The translations under genes and the position numbers were made by a program. A model generated the notes under the pieces. That model searched no databases. It saw only the letters and a program-made list of their open reading frames with translations, and was not told where the DNA came from. Of a DNA stretch of 64,000 nt, positions 17,239 through 26,470 are shown in pieces; the stretch's first letter is position 1; the number at the start of each line of letters is the position of its first letter. The DNA comes from CADCWN01 sp046328475 (GTDB taxonomy: Bacteria > Chloroflexota > Chloroflexia > Thermomicrobiales > CADCWN01). The stretch spans positions 1 to 64,000 of the forward strand of contig JAXLWN010000023.1 in the NCBI GenBank assembly GCA_046328475.1, written 5' to 3'.

Positions 17239-19968
17239 TCAGCAACTCACCCCCACCGGCAGCGTAAGCTTGAAGATCGTGCCCCCCGCCCGGCGCGTCC
17301 CGCCCGGCCAGAGGGTGCCGCCGAGGTGGGTGATGATCTGGCGGCTGATCGGGAGGCCGAGTCCGTGCCCTGGAAGCTATTGGTGAGGGTGTCGCCCCCC
17401 TGGCGGAATTTCTCGAAGATGATCTCGCGCTGCTCGGGCGGGATGCCAGGGCCGTTGTCGCGTACTTCGACGCGGACGGCGTCGTCGCAGGCGGTGGCGC
17501 GGACGGTGATCAGGCCGGAATGGCGGTCGCAGAGCAGCGGCGCTGGAGAGGAGGTTGAGCAGCACCTGCACGACGCGGTCGCGGTCGGCGGTGACGTGCG
17601 GCAGGGCGGTGGGGAGGATGAAGTGCAGTCGGGCGCGGTGCTCGGCAGGCAGGCCGCTGGCGGCGGCGGCCGGTCCTCGATCACGGCGCGCAGGTCGATG
17701 CGGGCGATCCGCCACTCGGCGTTGCCCGATTCGATCTTGGCGAGGTCGAACACTTCGTTGATCAGCGTCGGCCCTCGCTCTCCTGGCCGATGATTCCGGG
17801 TAGCGGCTGCGCCTGGCGAGGTCGAGGTCAGGGTTGTCGTGCAGGATCTCGGAGAAGCGCGGATCGAGGTGAGCGGCGTGCGCAGTTCATGTGTGACCGA
17901 AGAGATGAACTCGTCTTTCAGGCAGTCAAGCTCCTGCAAAGCGTGCGTTCGCGGCGCGCAGCCCGGTCGATCGCCTCTTCCAGTTCGCGCATTTCTCCTC
18001 CAACTGGTGGCTGTAGGCGATCACTTGCGACGCCTCGTCGAGGATGTGCAGCACCTCGTCCAGCCCCGGTGTCTCCTCCTCCACGACCGAGGCGAGCACC
18101 ACCCGCGCCGAGGCCGCGCCCACGTCGCGCCGCCGAGCAGCGTCTCGATCAGTGGATCAACTCCGCGTCGGCGCGCGCAGGCGCTGTGGCGGAGTCAAGG
18201 CCGCGTGCCAGGGCGTATTCGCGCAGCGTCTCATCGGCGCGCTCGGGGCCGACGAAGCGCGCGAGCAGTTGTCGCAATTCCGCCAGCGACGCCGCGCCGC
18301 GCCAGGTGCGGACGCCATCGGCGGCGGCGGTGCCCCGGAAGACATCGACGAAGAGGGTCGCCTGCCGCTGCTCCACGGCGTTCTGGCGACTCAGGATCGA
18401 GACGCCGACGTAGCCGCCGACGTTCGCCAGCATCGTCCAGAAGAGCGCGTGGGTGAAGGCGTCCGTGCCGCGCAGGCCGAGGAAGTTGCTGCGGCTTGAG
18501 CAGGGCGATGCCCCACGGTCCTGATTCAGAAAGGTCTGGGTTGGCCAGCCTGATTGCGCGAAGGAGGGGAGGGCAGGGTGTAGACCCAGACGCCGAAGCC
18601 GCCGACAAGCCCGACGAGCGCCCGAGCCGCGTGCCTCCTTCCAGAAGATGCCGCCGAGGATGGCCGGGGCGAATTGCGCCACTGCCGCGAAGGAGATCAG
18701 CCCGATCGAGACGGGTGCATGGGCTTCCCGGCCAGCCGGAAGCCAAGGAAGTAGCCGAGCAGCAGGATCGCCGCGATCGCGCCGCGCCGGATGCCGAGCA
18801 GCAGCCCGGTCAGGTCGCGCTGCTCGTCCAGGCGGGCGCGGCCGAAGCGGAGCAGCAGGGGTAGCACCAGCGAGTTGGAGACCATCGTGCTGAGCGCGAT
18901 CGTCTCCACGATCCTCCATGCCGGTCGCGGCGGAGAGGCCGCCGAGGAAGACGAAGCAGGGCGAGTTGCTGCCCCGCCGCCATCGGCAGGGTCAGCACGA
19001 AGATGTCGGCGTCCACCGCGCCGCCGAGGAAGCGGAGCAGGCCGCCGATAGCGATCGGCAGCACGAAGATGTTGATCGCCAGCATGTAGAGCGGAAGAGC
19101 CGCATCGCGCGGTTGAGGTGCTGCTCGTCCACGTTCTCCACGACCGCGACCTGGAACTGGCGCGGCAGAACGAAGAGATCGCCAGCATCGAGAGGATGGT
19201 GAGCGAGGCCCAGCTGCCCCAGGCGCTCGGCCCGCCGATGGTCAGCATCGCCGCAGTTCGAGGCGCGGCGGCGGCGCGGTCGGTGAGGTCACCGAAGCCG
19301 TGGTAGAGGCCGAAGGTGACGAAGATCCCGACCGCCAGGAAGGCGAACAGCTTGACCAGCGACTCGAACGCAATCGCCGCGACCAGCCCCTCGTGCCGCT
19401 CGGTGGCGTCGAGGTGGCGCGTGCCGAAGACGATCGAGAAGGCGGTGAGCGCCAGCGCGACATAAAACGCGGTGTCGAGCGCGAGTGATCAGGCGCGTTC
19501 GGAAGTCGGTGCGCCGACCTGGGGGTAGCGGAGCAGGATGGTGATGCTGGTGGAGACCGCTTTCAGTTGCAGCGCGATGTAGGGCACGACGCCGAGCGTG
19601 GCAATGATCGTGACCAATCCGCCGAGCAGCGCGCTCTTGCCGTAGCGCGAGGAGATGAAGTCGGCGATCGAGGTGAGGCGATTGACCTTGCTGATCCGCA
19701 CGATCTTGCGCAGCACCAGCCAGGCGAGCGCCATCATCAGCGTTGGCCCGGGGTAGATCGTCAGGAACTCGGCCCCCGGCTCGCCGCGCCGGCTGCTCCC
19801 GTAGAAGGTCCACGAGGTGCGGTAGACCGCCAGCGACAGCGCGTAGACCGACGGGCGGCTGATCACGCTGCGCCCCTTGTCGGCGCGCAGGTCGCCCCAG
19901 TAGGCGAGCGCGAAGAGCACGCCCAGGTAGGCGAATGCGCTGAGGAGGATGAACCAGCCCTGGAGCAT
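17239..19968 (-). pseudogene. SLC5-STAC-histidine kinase (CbrA-like sensor), multiply frameshifted
   Basis: Reading through the breaks gives a single protein of about 900 residues. It has an SLC5/sodium-solute-symporter domain (start MLQGWFILLSAFAYLGVLF, then TSWTFYGSSRRGEPGAEF, SIADFISSRYGKSALLGG), more membrane segments (INIFVLPIAIGGLLRFLGG), then a STAC-like segment GAASARVVLASVVEEE and a linker LDEASQVIAYSHQLEEK. A HisKA box SSVTHELRTPLTSIR and an ATPase domain (VRDNGPGIPPEQREIIFEKF, then GLGLPISRQII in another frame) complete it. This is the CbrA architecture, in which a transporter-like domain is fused to a kinase. About a dozen frame changes are needed across 17.3-19.5 kb. Protein conservation across the breaks argues against old decay. 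Start ATG 19968 has only a weak ribosome site. Confidence 0.8.
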
Positions 19969-19975
19969 GGTTTGT

Positions 19976-20085
19976 CCAGTCGTGAGTCGTGAGTCGTGAG
20001 TCGTGAAGGGCTTTACGAAGCTGGTGGCACCACTTTGAAGCCACCAACTCCAAGCAGAATTCTCGACTCGCACGACTCGGCTCAC
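19976..20085. repeat. Heptad element upstream of the sensor kinase
   Basis: Left part: four AGTCGTG units (19978-20006). An imperfect reverse-complementary right part CTCGACTCGCACGACTCGG lies at about 20062-20080. It fills the space between the sensor-kinase start and the stop of the small membrane gene. Confidence 0.7.
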
Positions 20086-20087
20086 GT

Positions 20088-20276
20088 CTACCCCACCACC
20101 ACCACCGCGAGCAGGCCGATCAGCAGCGCCCAGACGATGAAGGGTAGGCGGCACGCAGCAGCGGGATGCCGACGATCGCACCGGGAAGGGTTGAAGAGGA
20201 GAGGAGCGGGTAGTTGAGGAACAGGCCGCCGGGCAGGCCAGGGCGATCAGGCGTTAGCGCGCCGACTCCGCTTCAT
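20088..20276 (-). pseudogene. Small membrane protein upstream of the sensor kinase, frameshifted
   Basis: A gene of about 60 residues with ATG at 20276 and AGGGAGAG just upstream. After a frame change near the start it reads GGLFLNYPLLSS, then GAIVGIPLLRAAY, and after a second change near 20145 PFIVWALLIGLLAVVVVG and stop. Two hydrophobic segments joined by this NYPLLS/GIPLL pattern are typical of the small protein that often precedes CbrA-like SLC5-kinase genes; I recall that association from general knowledge only. It would be a membrane partner of the sensor. At least two indels break it here. Confidence 0.6.
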
Positions 20277-20348
20277 CGCGCTCTCCCTGAACGATATGCT
20301 GCTCTGCCACCATTGCGTCTGGGGTCGCCTTGTCGGTCTGCTCGGGGT

Positions 20349-20354
20349 AGTATA
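20349..20354 (-). promoter_or_regulatory. Candidate -10 box for the small membrane protein and sensor kinase
   Basis: TATACT on the minus strand, about 73 bp upstream of the ATG at 20276. No good -35 hexamer is present at the right distance. The 11-bp repeat array begins 36 bp further upstream (20390), which would suit a promoter driven by a response regulator. Confidence 0.45.
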
Positions 20355-20389
20355 GCGTGCCTGGAGGGCGATTCGAGCGGCGGCGCGAT

Positions 20390-20422
20390 CGTTTACCCGC
20401 CGTTTTACCGACGTTTACCATC
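20390..20422. promoter_or_regulatory. Three 11-bp direct repeats, likely OmpR/PhoB-type operator
   Basis: CGTTTACCCGC, CGTTTTACCGA and CGTTTACCATC lie end to end, starting exactly 11 bp apart at 20390, 20401 and 20412. Head-to-tail 11-bp repeats are the known binding pattern of PhoB/OmpR-family regulators. The array lies in the 470-bp divergent region between the sensor kinase side and the MHS transporter, and an OmpR-family regulator is encoded at 22471. The regulator-site link is inference. Confidence 0.65.
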
Positions 20423-20746
20423 CCGCAACGTTCGTCTTTGCTTCCCCCGCAACCTGCGCTTGCTATGCTCAAAGCGATCCGGTCGGCAGCAGGTGCGCAT
20501 GTGCGAAACGCCTCATCAGGCGGGCCTGACCGCGATGCACTCGTGACCCTGTCGCCCAGGAGGAGGAGCGGGGACAGCACGACACGGGGCGCGGTCGGCG
20601 GTGGGGCCGGCTCCTCCGAGCACTCCTGTACGCGACAGCGGTACAACCAGGCGCACGGTGCGGTGCGCGCACTACAGTGGCGTGGCTGTTACGGCGATCG
20701 GCGCTGGCCGGTCTTCAGTTCGCTTCGTGTTCGTGGTGGAGGGGGC

Positions 20747-22425
20747 ATGTCTGCACAGGCGGCGGCACCGGCAACAGCACGGGAACGCCTCGGCGAAGCC
20801 AATATCTATCAGGTGATCGCGGCCTCGTCGGTCGGCACGATGATCGAGTGGTACGACTTCTACATCTTCGGCAGCCTCACGGCGGTCATCGCGCCGCAAT
20901 TCTTCACGGGCAGCGACACCGCCAGGGTGCTCTCCACACTGGCGACCTTCGCCGCCGGGTTCGCCGCGCGGCCGTTCGGGGCGCTCTTCTTCAGGCGAAT
21001 CGGCGACATCATCGGGCGCAAGTATGCCTTCCTGGTGACGCTGCTGATCCATGGGCGGCGCAACCTTCCTGATCGGCCTCCTGCCCGGCTACGGTACCAT
21101 CGGCATCGCGGCACCGATCATCTTGCTGATCATCCGCCTCCTCCAGGGCCTCGCGCTCGGCGGCGAGTATGGCGGCGCGGCAACCTACGTGGCCGAGCAT
21201 GTGCCGGATAAGCGGCGCGGTTACTACACCAGCTTCATCCAGACCACCGCGACCCTCGGCCTCTTCGTCTCGCTGCTGGTCATCCTCTTCGTTCGCGAGG
21301 TCGTCTTCCGCGACAACGCGCAGGGCTGGACGGACTGGGGCTGGCGCATCCTTCCTGCTCTCGATCTTCCTCGTCGCGATTTCGCTCTTCATTCGCCTGC
21401 GGCTGCATGATCGCCGATGTTCGCCCCGCCTGAGCACCGGCGCGACTTCGAAGGCCCCGGTGACCGATAGCTTCGGCTCCCGGTCGAAGTGGCAGACGCT
21501 CTGATGGTCCTCTGGGGCGCGGCGGCCAGCAGGCGGTCGTCTGGTACACCGGGCAGTTCTACGCCCTCTCCTGGCTGCAGAATGCCGCCAACGCCAAGGT
21601 CTCGTTCGTCGATTCGAACTGGATCATCGCGATATCGCCCTGGCGCTGGCCACCCTTCTTCATTGTCTTCGGTGCGCTCTCCGACCGGATCGGGCGCAAG
21701 CCGGTGATGATGGCGGAGCGGCTTCTTGGCGCGATACTGACCATTCCAATCTTCATGCTGATGCGCCAGTACACCCCGGCGGGCGGCACCTGGCCCATCC
21801 TGACCATTTGTGTCTTCTTCCTGGTCCTCATGGTCACCATGGTCTACGGGCCGATCGCCGCCTTCCTGGTCGAGTCCTTCCCTCAAGGGTGCGCTACACC
21901 TCCGTCTCGCTGCCCTATCACATCGGCAACGGCTACTTCGGCGGCTTCCTGCCGCTGATCGCCGTGTCGATCGCCGCCGCGAAGAGCACCAACCAGGGCA
22001 TCAAGGACTTCGCCCCCTTCATGGGGCTGGTCTATCCGGTGACGGTCGCGACGATCACGTTCATCGTCGGCTGCTTCCTGCGCGAGACGAAGGACAATGA
22101 AATGCACCTCACCGAGAGCAACCAGCGCAACTATCACCCGGCGATCTTCGGCGGCCTGATCGCCCTGACGGCCGGTGCCCTCGTCGCGGCGGATCTGGCT
22201 GCTGACGCCGACGTTGAACTCGCCGCGAACTCCAACGTCCAGTGGTTCTTCCGCATCCTGGCGCTGGTCATCATCGTTACCAGCGTCGCCTTCAGGCTCA
22301 CCCGGCAGGGCAACCGACGTCGCCCCGGCCGCGAGCTCCCGGCGACTGATCGCCGCTCCTCTCTCCAGGTCCACCCGGCGGGCGTCGCGGTCCTTGACGG
22401 CCCGCCGGGCCGGTCGATGCTATAG
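20747..22425 (+). pseudogene. MHS-family MFS transporter, frameshifted
   Basis: A metabolite:H+ symporter of the proline/betaine/shikimate-like MFS branch, about 550 residues when read through the breaks. ATG 20747 follows GTGGAGGGGG. Typical blocks are SVGTMIEWYDFYIFGSLTA, GFAARPFGALFFRRIGD, RLLQGLALGGEYGGAATYV, FGALSDRIGRKPVMM (read across a break), and a late RYTSVSLPYHIGNGYFGGF. Frame changes are needed at about 21050, 21345, 21500, 21640 and 21885. It is divergent from the CbrA-like sensor and upstream of the response regulator, which suggests that its substrate is also what the sensor perceives. The substrate itself is unknown. Confidence 0.8.
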
Positions 22426-22426
22426 T
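22421..22426 (+). promoter_or_regulatory. Candidate -10 box for the response regulator gene
   Basis: TATAGT overlaps the end of the transporter frame, 45 bp before the regulator's ATG. TTGACG at 22394-22399 is the only -35-like hexamer, but the spacing of 21 is long. A near-palindrome CGGCCCGCCGGGCCG lies between the two. Confidence 0.35.
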
Positions 22427-22470
22427 GTGCCCATCGGGGCAAGGCGAACTGCGAGCGAAGGGAGGGCGCG

Positions 22471-23181
22471 ATGCAGTTCCTCGTGGTGGACGATGATCCG
22501 CACATTCTCGAAGCCCTCGCCGTCAGCCTGCAATTGCAGTGGCCCGACAGCGCCATTCTCTCCGCGCAGGATGGCGTGGCCGGGCTCGCGCTCTTCTACC
22601 GCCACCGCCCCGACCTGATCGTGCTCGACCTGAGCATGCCGCAGAAGAACGGTTTCGAGGTCTTGCAGGAGGTGCGGCGCACCTCCGATCTGCCGGTGAT
22701 CGTGCTGACCGCGCGCGGCGACGACCTGTCGCAGGTGCGCGGCCTCGAACTCGGCGCGGACGACTACCTGATGAAGCCGTTCAGCCCGCTGGTCCTGATC
22801 GCCCGGATCAAGGCGATCCTGCGGCGGGTGGAGCAGCCCGCCGCCGCGCCCGCCGGGCAGATGATCGCGGCCGGGAACCTGGCGATCAATCTGCACAACC
22901 ACGAAGTCTTGCTGCACGGCGAGCCGGTGCGCCTGACCCCGGTGGAGTTCAAGCTGCTCGCCTATCTGGCGCGCAACGCCGGTCGGCTGCTGCCGCACCA
23001 GGCGATTCTGGATGCCGTCTGGGGGGCCGATTACATCGCCACGACCGATTATCTGAAAGTCTTCATCAGCCGCCTGCGCGCCAAATTGGAGCGCCCGGGC
23101 GAACCCCGCTATATCGAGACGGAGCGCGGCCTCGGCTACCGCTTCGTGCGCCCCGCCGAGACACCCGCACCGCGTTCCTGA
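22471..23181 (+). CDS. OmpR/PhoB-family response regulator
   Basis: A 236-residue two-component regulator. The receiver domain (residues 1 to about 120) has the acidic pocket VVDDD, the phospho-acceptor Asp in LIVLDLSMP, the switch Thr in IVLTARGDD and the Lys in LMKPFSP. The C-terminal winged-helix domain (about 135-232) has LTPVEFKLLAYLARNAG and TDYLKVFISRLRAKLE, ending GLGYRFV. ATG start with GAAGGGAGG upstream. It follows the MHS transporter and is the nearest regulator to the CbrA-like sensor. CbrA itself pairs with an NtrC-type regulator, so the OmpR pairing here would be different. Confidence 0.95.
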   Translation: MQFLVVDDDPHILEALAVSLQLQWPDSAILSAQDGVAGLALFYRHRPDLIVLDLSMPQKNGFEVLQEVRRTSDLPVIVLTARGDDLSQVRGLELGADDYLMKPFSPLVLIARIKAILRRVEQPAAAPAGQMIAAGNLAINLHNHEVLLHGEPVRLTPVEFKLLAYLARNAGRLLPHQAILDAVWGADYIATTDYLKVFISRLRAKLERPGEPRYIETERGLGYRFVRPAETPAPRS

Positions 23182-23580
23182 TTTCCGTTCATGTAGGAAT
23201 AAAAGTAAATCTATCAAGTTAATCAAGATTAACCGCTCATCGCGAGGCGAGTTGCGTTTGCCTGCCAGGATGCCGAGCGCCCGCTGCCCAGCTCCGCACC
23301 AAACCGTGCCGGGGATGGCTGCTGGCCGAGCGAAGGGCTACACGACGATGTGCCGTGCCGCAGAACTCCGCTTCTCCCACTCCCCGGCGATGACCCCGCG
23401 CCTTTCCCGGGTTCGGCGGTGGGCCGCGTGCCTCGCGCGCTGGCCGCGTATCTGCGCCTGTCTGGATCGCTAATTCGCGCGCTCCTCAGCCACCAATGCG
23501 AGACGCTGCCCACACCGCGTGGCATCGCAGCGGCGCAATCCCCGAGCGACGAAATGCAGCATCACGGAAGGGAGCCTTCG
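23182..23580. promoter_or_regulatory. AT-rich inverted repeat in the regulator-pucR gap
   Basis: This 400-bp gap has no supported gene. Its start is unusually AT-rich and holds TTAATC-AA-GATTAA (23219-23232), a perfect 6-2-6 inverted repeat, just after CTATCAAG. It could be an operator for the PucR-type gene downstream or an end-of-gene signal for the response regulator. The remainder is GC-rich with nothing recognised. Confidence 0.4.
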
Positions 23581-25338
23581 GTGCATGTCCTCGATCATCC
23601 CCAGGCGCAACCGGCCGACCGGCGAGAGCACGAGCGCGTTTTCGCCGCGCTGTCGCCAGTTGCCCGGCGCGAAGCAGCCTGGTCCACTTCCTGGTCACCC
23701 ATCCCGGCGGCGGTACTGCCCGACGAAAGCGACGACGCGCCGATCACGCTCGGCGATCTGCTGGCCTGGCCCGACTGCCCGCTGACGCTCGCGAGCGCGA
23801 TGCGGGACGAGGCCGACCTCGATCGCCGCGTCGGCGGGCCGGTCTGCTGGTCGCCCGGGTCGCCACCACCCGCGCAGGCGGGGGCGCTGGTGCTCGCCAC
23901 GGCCGCTACCCTGTGCAGGCTGGGTGCCCGCCTGCCCGACGCGCTCGCCTGCTTGCGAAAAGCAGGCGTTGCGGCGCTGGTGCTCGATCTCGGGATCGTG
24001 CCCGGTCTGCCCGGCGATGTGCTCCCCCTGCTCGCAGCGCGCGATGGCGTCGGCGAGGCGACCGCGTTCCAGTTGCAGCAACTGCTGCTCACCAGGCGCA
24101 ATCTGCTCTACCGGCGGCGCTATGCCCTGGAACGCGCGCTGGCCGACGGTGCCCTCGGCGGGCGACCGCGCGCCGATCTCCTCCGGCTCGGCGCGGCGCA
24201 ACTTGGGAGGATTGTCTACCTGCTAGACGCGCGCGGCGAAACGCTGGGCACGCATGGACCCAGGCACGTTGCGCAAGGCGGCGCTGCTCCATCGGTGCCT
24301 CCGCCGGACGACGACTCTCGACCGGTGGTACGACTCGCCGGGGCGGGCGCAACGGAGAACTGGCTCTTCGCGCGCCTCACCGGGGACGCCGCGACCGTTG
24401 GCTGGTTGGCGATCGGTGGCCCGGGCGCGCTCTTTGACGAGGGGGACCGCCTGAACTTGCTCCGCCTCGCAGCGGTCTATGGCGCAGCCGAGGGGCACAC
24501 TTCGCCCGTGAAGCGCGGTGCCATGGTCGCCCAACTCCTGCGCCGGTCGTTGGCAGCCGAGCAGCGGCGCGCACTGGCCGAAACGCTGCGCCTCGATCCG
24601 GCGGGAGCCTACGCGGTGGCGCGGTTCGTCGCGCCGGACGAGACCGATGCGGCGTGGCGTCTCGCCCGCCAATTGCAGCACCTGGCACTCGACGCGCGGG
24701 TGCAGTCCGACATCTTCATCGCCTCATCTGGCCTCCCAGCGGGCCTGCTCCTGCACCCGGAAGACACCGAGCCGGGTGCCTTCGCCGCCGCCGGTCGCGC
24801 CATGCGCGCCGCGCTCGAAGACGATGCCCTCGCCAGCTCGGTGGCGATCAGCGGCCCTGTCGCCGGGCTGCGGCGGTTGCCGGAGGCGGATGGTGAGGCC
24901 GGCTTCGGCCTGGCGTTGCTCCAGGCGGGGCTCGTGCGCGGGCCGCTCGTCGAGTGGGGCGGCGACCTCGGGCCGTACCGGGCGCTCTATCCGCTCTGGG
25001 GGGCGGCACCCGCGACCGGTTTCGTGCGCGAGACGCTGGGTGGCTTGCTCGACCGGGATTCGCGCCAGATTCGCGAATTGCTGCACACGCTGCTGGCCTA
25101 CGTGCGCCACTTGGGGAACGGCAACAACACAGCGGCGGCCTTGGCGATCCACCGCAACACCCTCTCCTACCGGCTGCGCCAGATCGAGCAACTGAGCGGC
25201 CGTTCGCCGCACGACCCGGCGCACTCCCTCACCCTCGTGCTCGCCGCGCTCCTCTGGATGCTCCCTGCGGCACTGGCATCGGATGCTGCGGGCGAGCGCG
25301 CTTTCGCATCGCCGCCCGAGAACGAGGAGGCGGGGTGA
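23581..25338 (+). CDS. PucR-family transcriptional regulator
   Basis: A protein of about 585 residues with the PucR/CdaR layout: an N-terminal purine-catabolism-type domain (ITLGDLLAWPDCPLTLAS, then VAALVLDLG), a middle GAF-like region, and the C-terminal helix-turn-helix HLGNGNNTAAALAIHRNTLSYRLRQIEQ near residues 500-535. The frame is open further upstream, but GTG 23581 is chosen because GGAAGGGA lies 7 nt before it and homology-like sequence starts after it. Such regulators usually control a nearby catabolic operon in response to a small metabolite. The gene after it overlaps by TGATG. Confidence 0.88.
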   Translation: MHVLDHPQAQPADRREHERVFAALSPVARREAAWSTSWSPIPAAVLPDESDDAPITLGDLLAWPDCPLTLASAMRDEADLDRRVGGPVCWSPGSPPPAQAGALVLATAATLCRLGARLPDALACLRKAGVAALVLDLGIVPGLPGDVLPLLAARDGVGEATAFQLQQLLLTRRNLLYRRRYALERALADGALGGRPRADLLRLGAAQLGRIVYLLDARGETLGTHGPRHVAQGGAAPSVPPPDDDSRPVVRLAGAGATENWLFARLTGDAATVGWLAIGGPGALFDEGDRLNLLRLAAVYGAAEGHTSPVKRGAMVAQLLRRSLAAEQRRALAETLRLDPAGAYAVARFVAPDETDAAWRLARQLQHLALDARVQSDIFIASSGLPAGLLLHPEDTEPGAFAAAGRAMRAALEDDALASSVAISGPVAGLRRLPEADGEAGFGLALLQAGLVRGPLVEWGGDLGPYRALYPLWGAAPATGFVRETLGGLLDRDSRQIRELLHTLLAYVRHLGNGNNTAAALAIHRNTLSYRLRQIEQLSGRSPHDPAHSLTLVLAALLWMLPAALASDAAGERAFASPPENEEAG

Positions 25339-25724
25339 TGTTCGGCATCGCGGTCGAATACCGCGCCTGCGCGGGCGGTGCGCCCGATCCGCTGGTGCGC
25401 CTGGCCTGTCAGGCGATGCTGGCCGGTCGCCCCGGCTATCGCCAGCGGCTGGCGCTGGTGGCCGATGGCTGGCGTCGCGTGGTGGACCTCTTCCTCTTCG
25501 CCAGCCCCGAGGAAGCCGCCGCAAGCCTCTCCTGCGCCCCCTGGCGGGCGTTCGTCGCGGCCCACCCCGCGTGTCGCGACGCCTGCCCGGCGCTCCTCGT
25601 CAGCGCGGGATACTGCGGCCAGTCGGTGATCCTGCTGCGCGGCAAGTCGGGCAGCGCGCAAGGCGGGCAGATCTGCTGGCGCGACCACCTCGCCCGCGCC
25701 GAACCCGACGCCATCCTCTGGTGA
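25338..25724 (+). CDS. Uncharacterised 128-residue protein coupled to the PucR gene
   Basis: The ATG overlaps the PucR stop (TGATG), with GAGGAGG upstream, so translational coupling is very likely. The protein has no signal peptide or membrane segment. It contains several Cys (RACAGG, RLACQAML, LSCAPW, AHPACRDACPALL, GYCGQS, QICWRD), an aromatic-rich core RRVVDLFLFASPEEAAA and a basic end. The Cys spacing does not match a zinc finger I recognise. The coupling suggests a partner or effector for the PucR-type regulator; this is inference. No family assignment. Confidence 0.65.
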   Translation: MFGIAVEYRACAGGAPDPLVRLACQAMLAGRPGYRQRLALVADGWRRVVDLFLFASPEEAAASLSCAPWRAFVAAHPACRDACPALLVSAGYCGQSVILLRGKSGSAQGGQICWRDHLARAEPDAILW

Positions 25725-25729
25725 GGAAA

Positions 25730-25816
25730 AGTACGAAGTCAGAAGTACGAAGTACGAAGTGGGCTTCCCTATAGCACCGCCTTCATTCGTACTTCGTGCT
25801 TCGTCGTTCGTACTTC
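25730..25816. repeat. Heptad-unit inverted element 5' of chrB-like gene
   Basis: The left arm (25730-25760) is made of GTACGAA/GTCAGAA heptads. The right arm (25785-25816) is its imperfect reverse complement, TTCGTACTTCGTGCTTCGTC and onward. The 31-nt left arm is identical to that of the element at 26363, so the pair brackets the ChrB-like gene in direct orientation. Confidence 0.85.
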
Positions 25817-25913
25817 ACCTTGACATCTGCGCGGTCACGCGGCACGATTGCGCGGTTGTGGATTGAGGTACCCCGACGCTGGTTGTCGCGCGGTGGCGAT
25901 GAGGAGGATGGCG

Positions 25914-26363
25914 ATGAAGTGGGTGACACGCTCCGGTGTGCGGATGGACCGCGCCGCGATGGTCTGGCTGATCAAGAAGATGGTCGATCCCGAGGCGGAG
26001 ATCGTCATCCTGCCCGAGGCCGAGGTGATGGAGTACGCCGAGGAATCGGGCGCGACCCCCTTCCACCACCCGAAGGCCGAGATGCGGAATACCGGCACGC
26101 GCACCGGCTTCGATGCCGTCCGCACGACCTATGAGTTGAACGACCCGGCGCTCGGGTTGCTCGCCCTCATCATTCGCGGCGCGGAGACGAACGATCGCAG
26201 CCTGACCCAATGGTCTCCCGGCTTCTGGGCGATCGGCTCCGGTCTGCGCCTGCAAATCGAGGACGACATGGAGTATGTCGCGGCGGTTGGCGCGCTCCTC
26301 GACGGCCTCTATCGCTTCTGCCAGGACCAGCTTTCGCCCGTGGCGAAGCCAGCACGACAATAA
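25914..26363 (+). CDS. ChrB C-terminal-domain protein (chromate-resistance family)
   Basis: A protein of about 149 residues that corresponds to the C-terminal domain of ChrB: MKWVTRSGVRMDRAAMVWLI, then FIDPEAE-like VDPEAEIVILPEAE, a GATPFHHPKAEM segment, and the DPALGLLALIIRGAE and LLDGLYRFCQD helices. Full ChrB proteins act in chromate resistance, with this domain forming a heme- or ligand-type helical fold; stand-alone versions are common and of unknown role. ATG 25914 is preferred because GAGGAGG sits 7 nt upstream; ATG 25908 is the alternative. It is flanked on both sides by identical 31-nt repeat arms. Confidence 0.8.
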   Translation: MKWVTRSGVRMDRAAMVWLIKKMVDPEAEIVILPEAEVMEYAEESGATPFHHPKAEMRNTGTRTGFDAVRTTYELNDPALGLLALIIRGAETNDRSLTQWSPGFWAIGSGLRLQIEDDMEYVAAVGALLDGLYRFCQDQLSPVAKPARQ

Positions 26364-26458
26364 GTACGAAGTCAGAAGTACGAAGTACGAAGTAGGGGTT
26401 GTGCTGTGGGTATGCCCGGAGCCTCCTTCGTACTTCGTCGTTCGTACTTCGTACTTCC
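26363..26458. repeat. Heptad-unit inverted element between chrB-like and amidohydrolase genes
   Basis: The left arm (26363-26393) is identical over 31 nt to 25730-25760. The right arm (26424-26458) is TTCGTACTTCGTCGTTCGTA-type heptads. The element starts at the last base of the ChrB-like stop codon and ends 13 bp before the amidohydrolase ATG. Confidence 0.85.
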
Positions 26459-26470
26459 AGCGGAGCTTCG

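Noticed and set aside
25730..26458. Classical composite transposon around the ChrB-like gene
   Set aside because: The flanking copies are 31-nt heptad arms with no transposase. Direct repeats alone do not show transposition.
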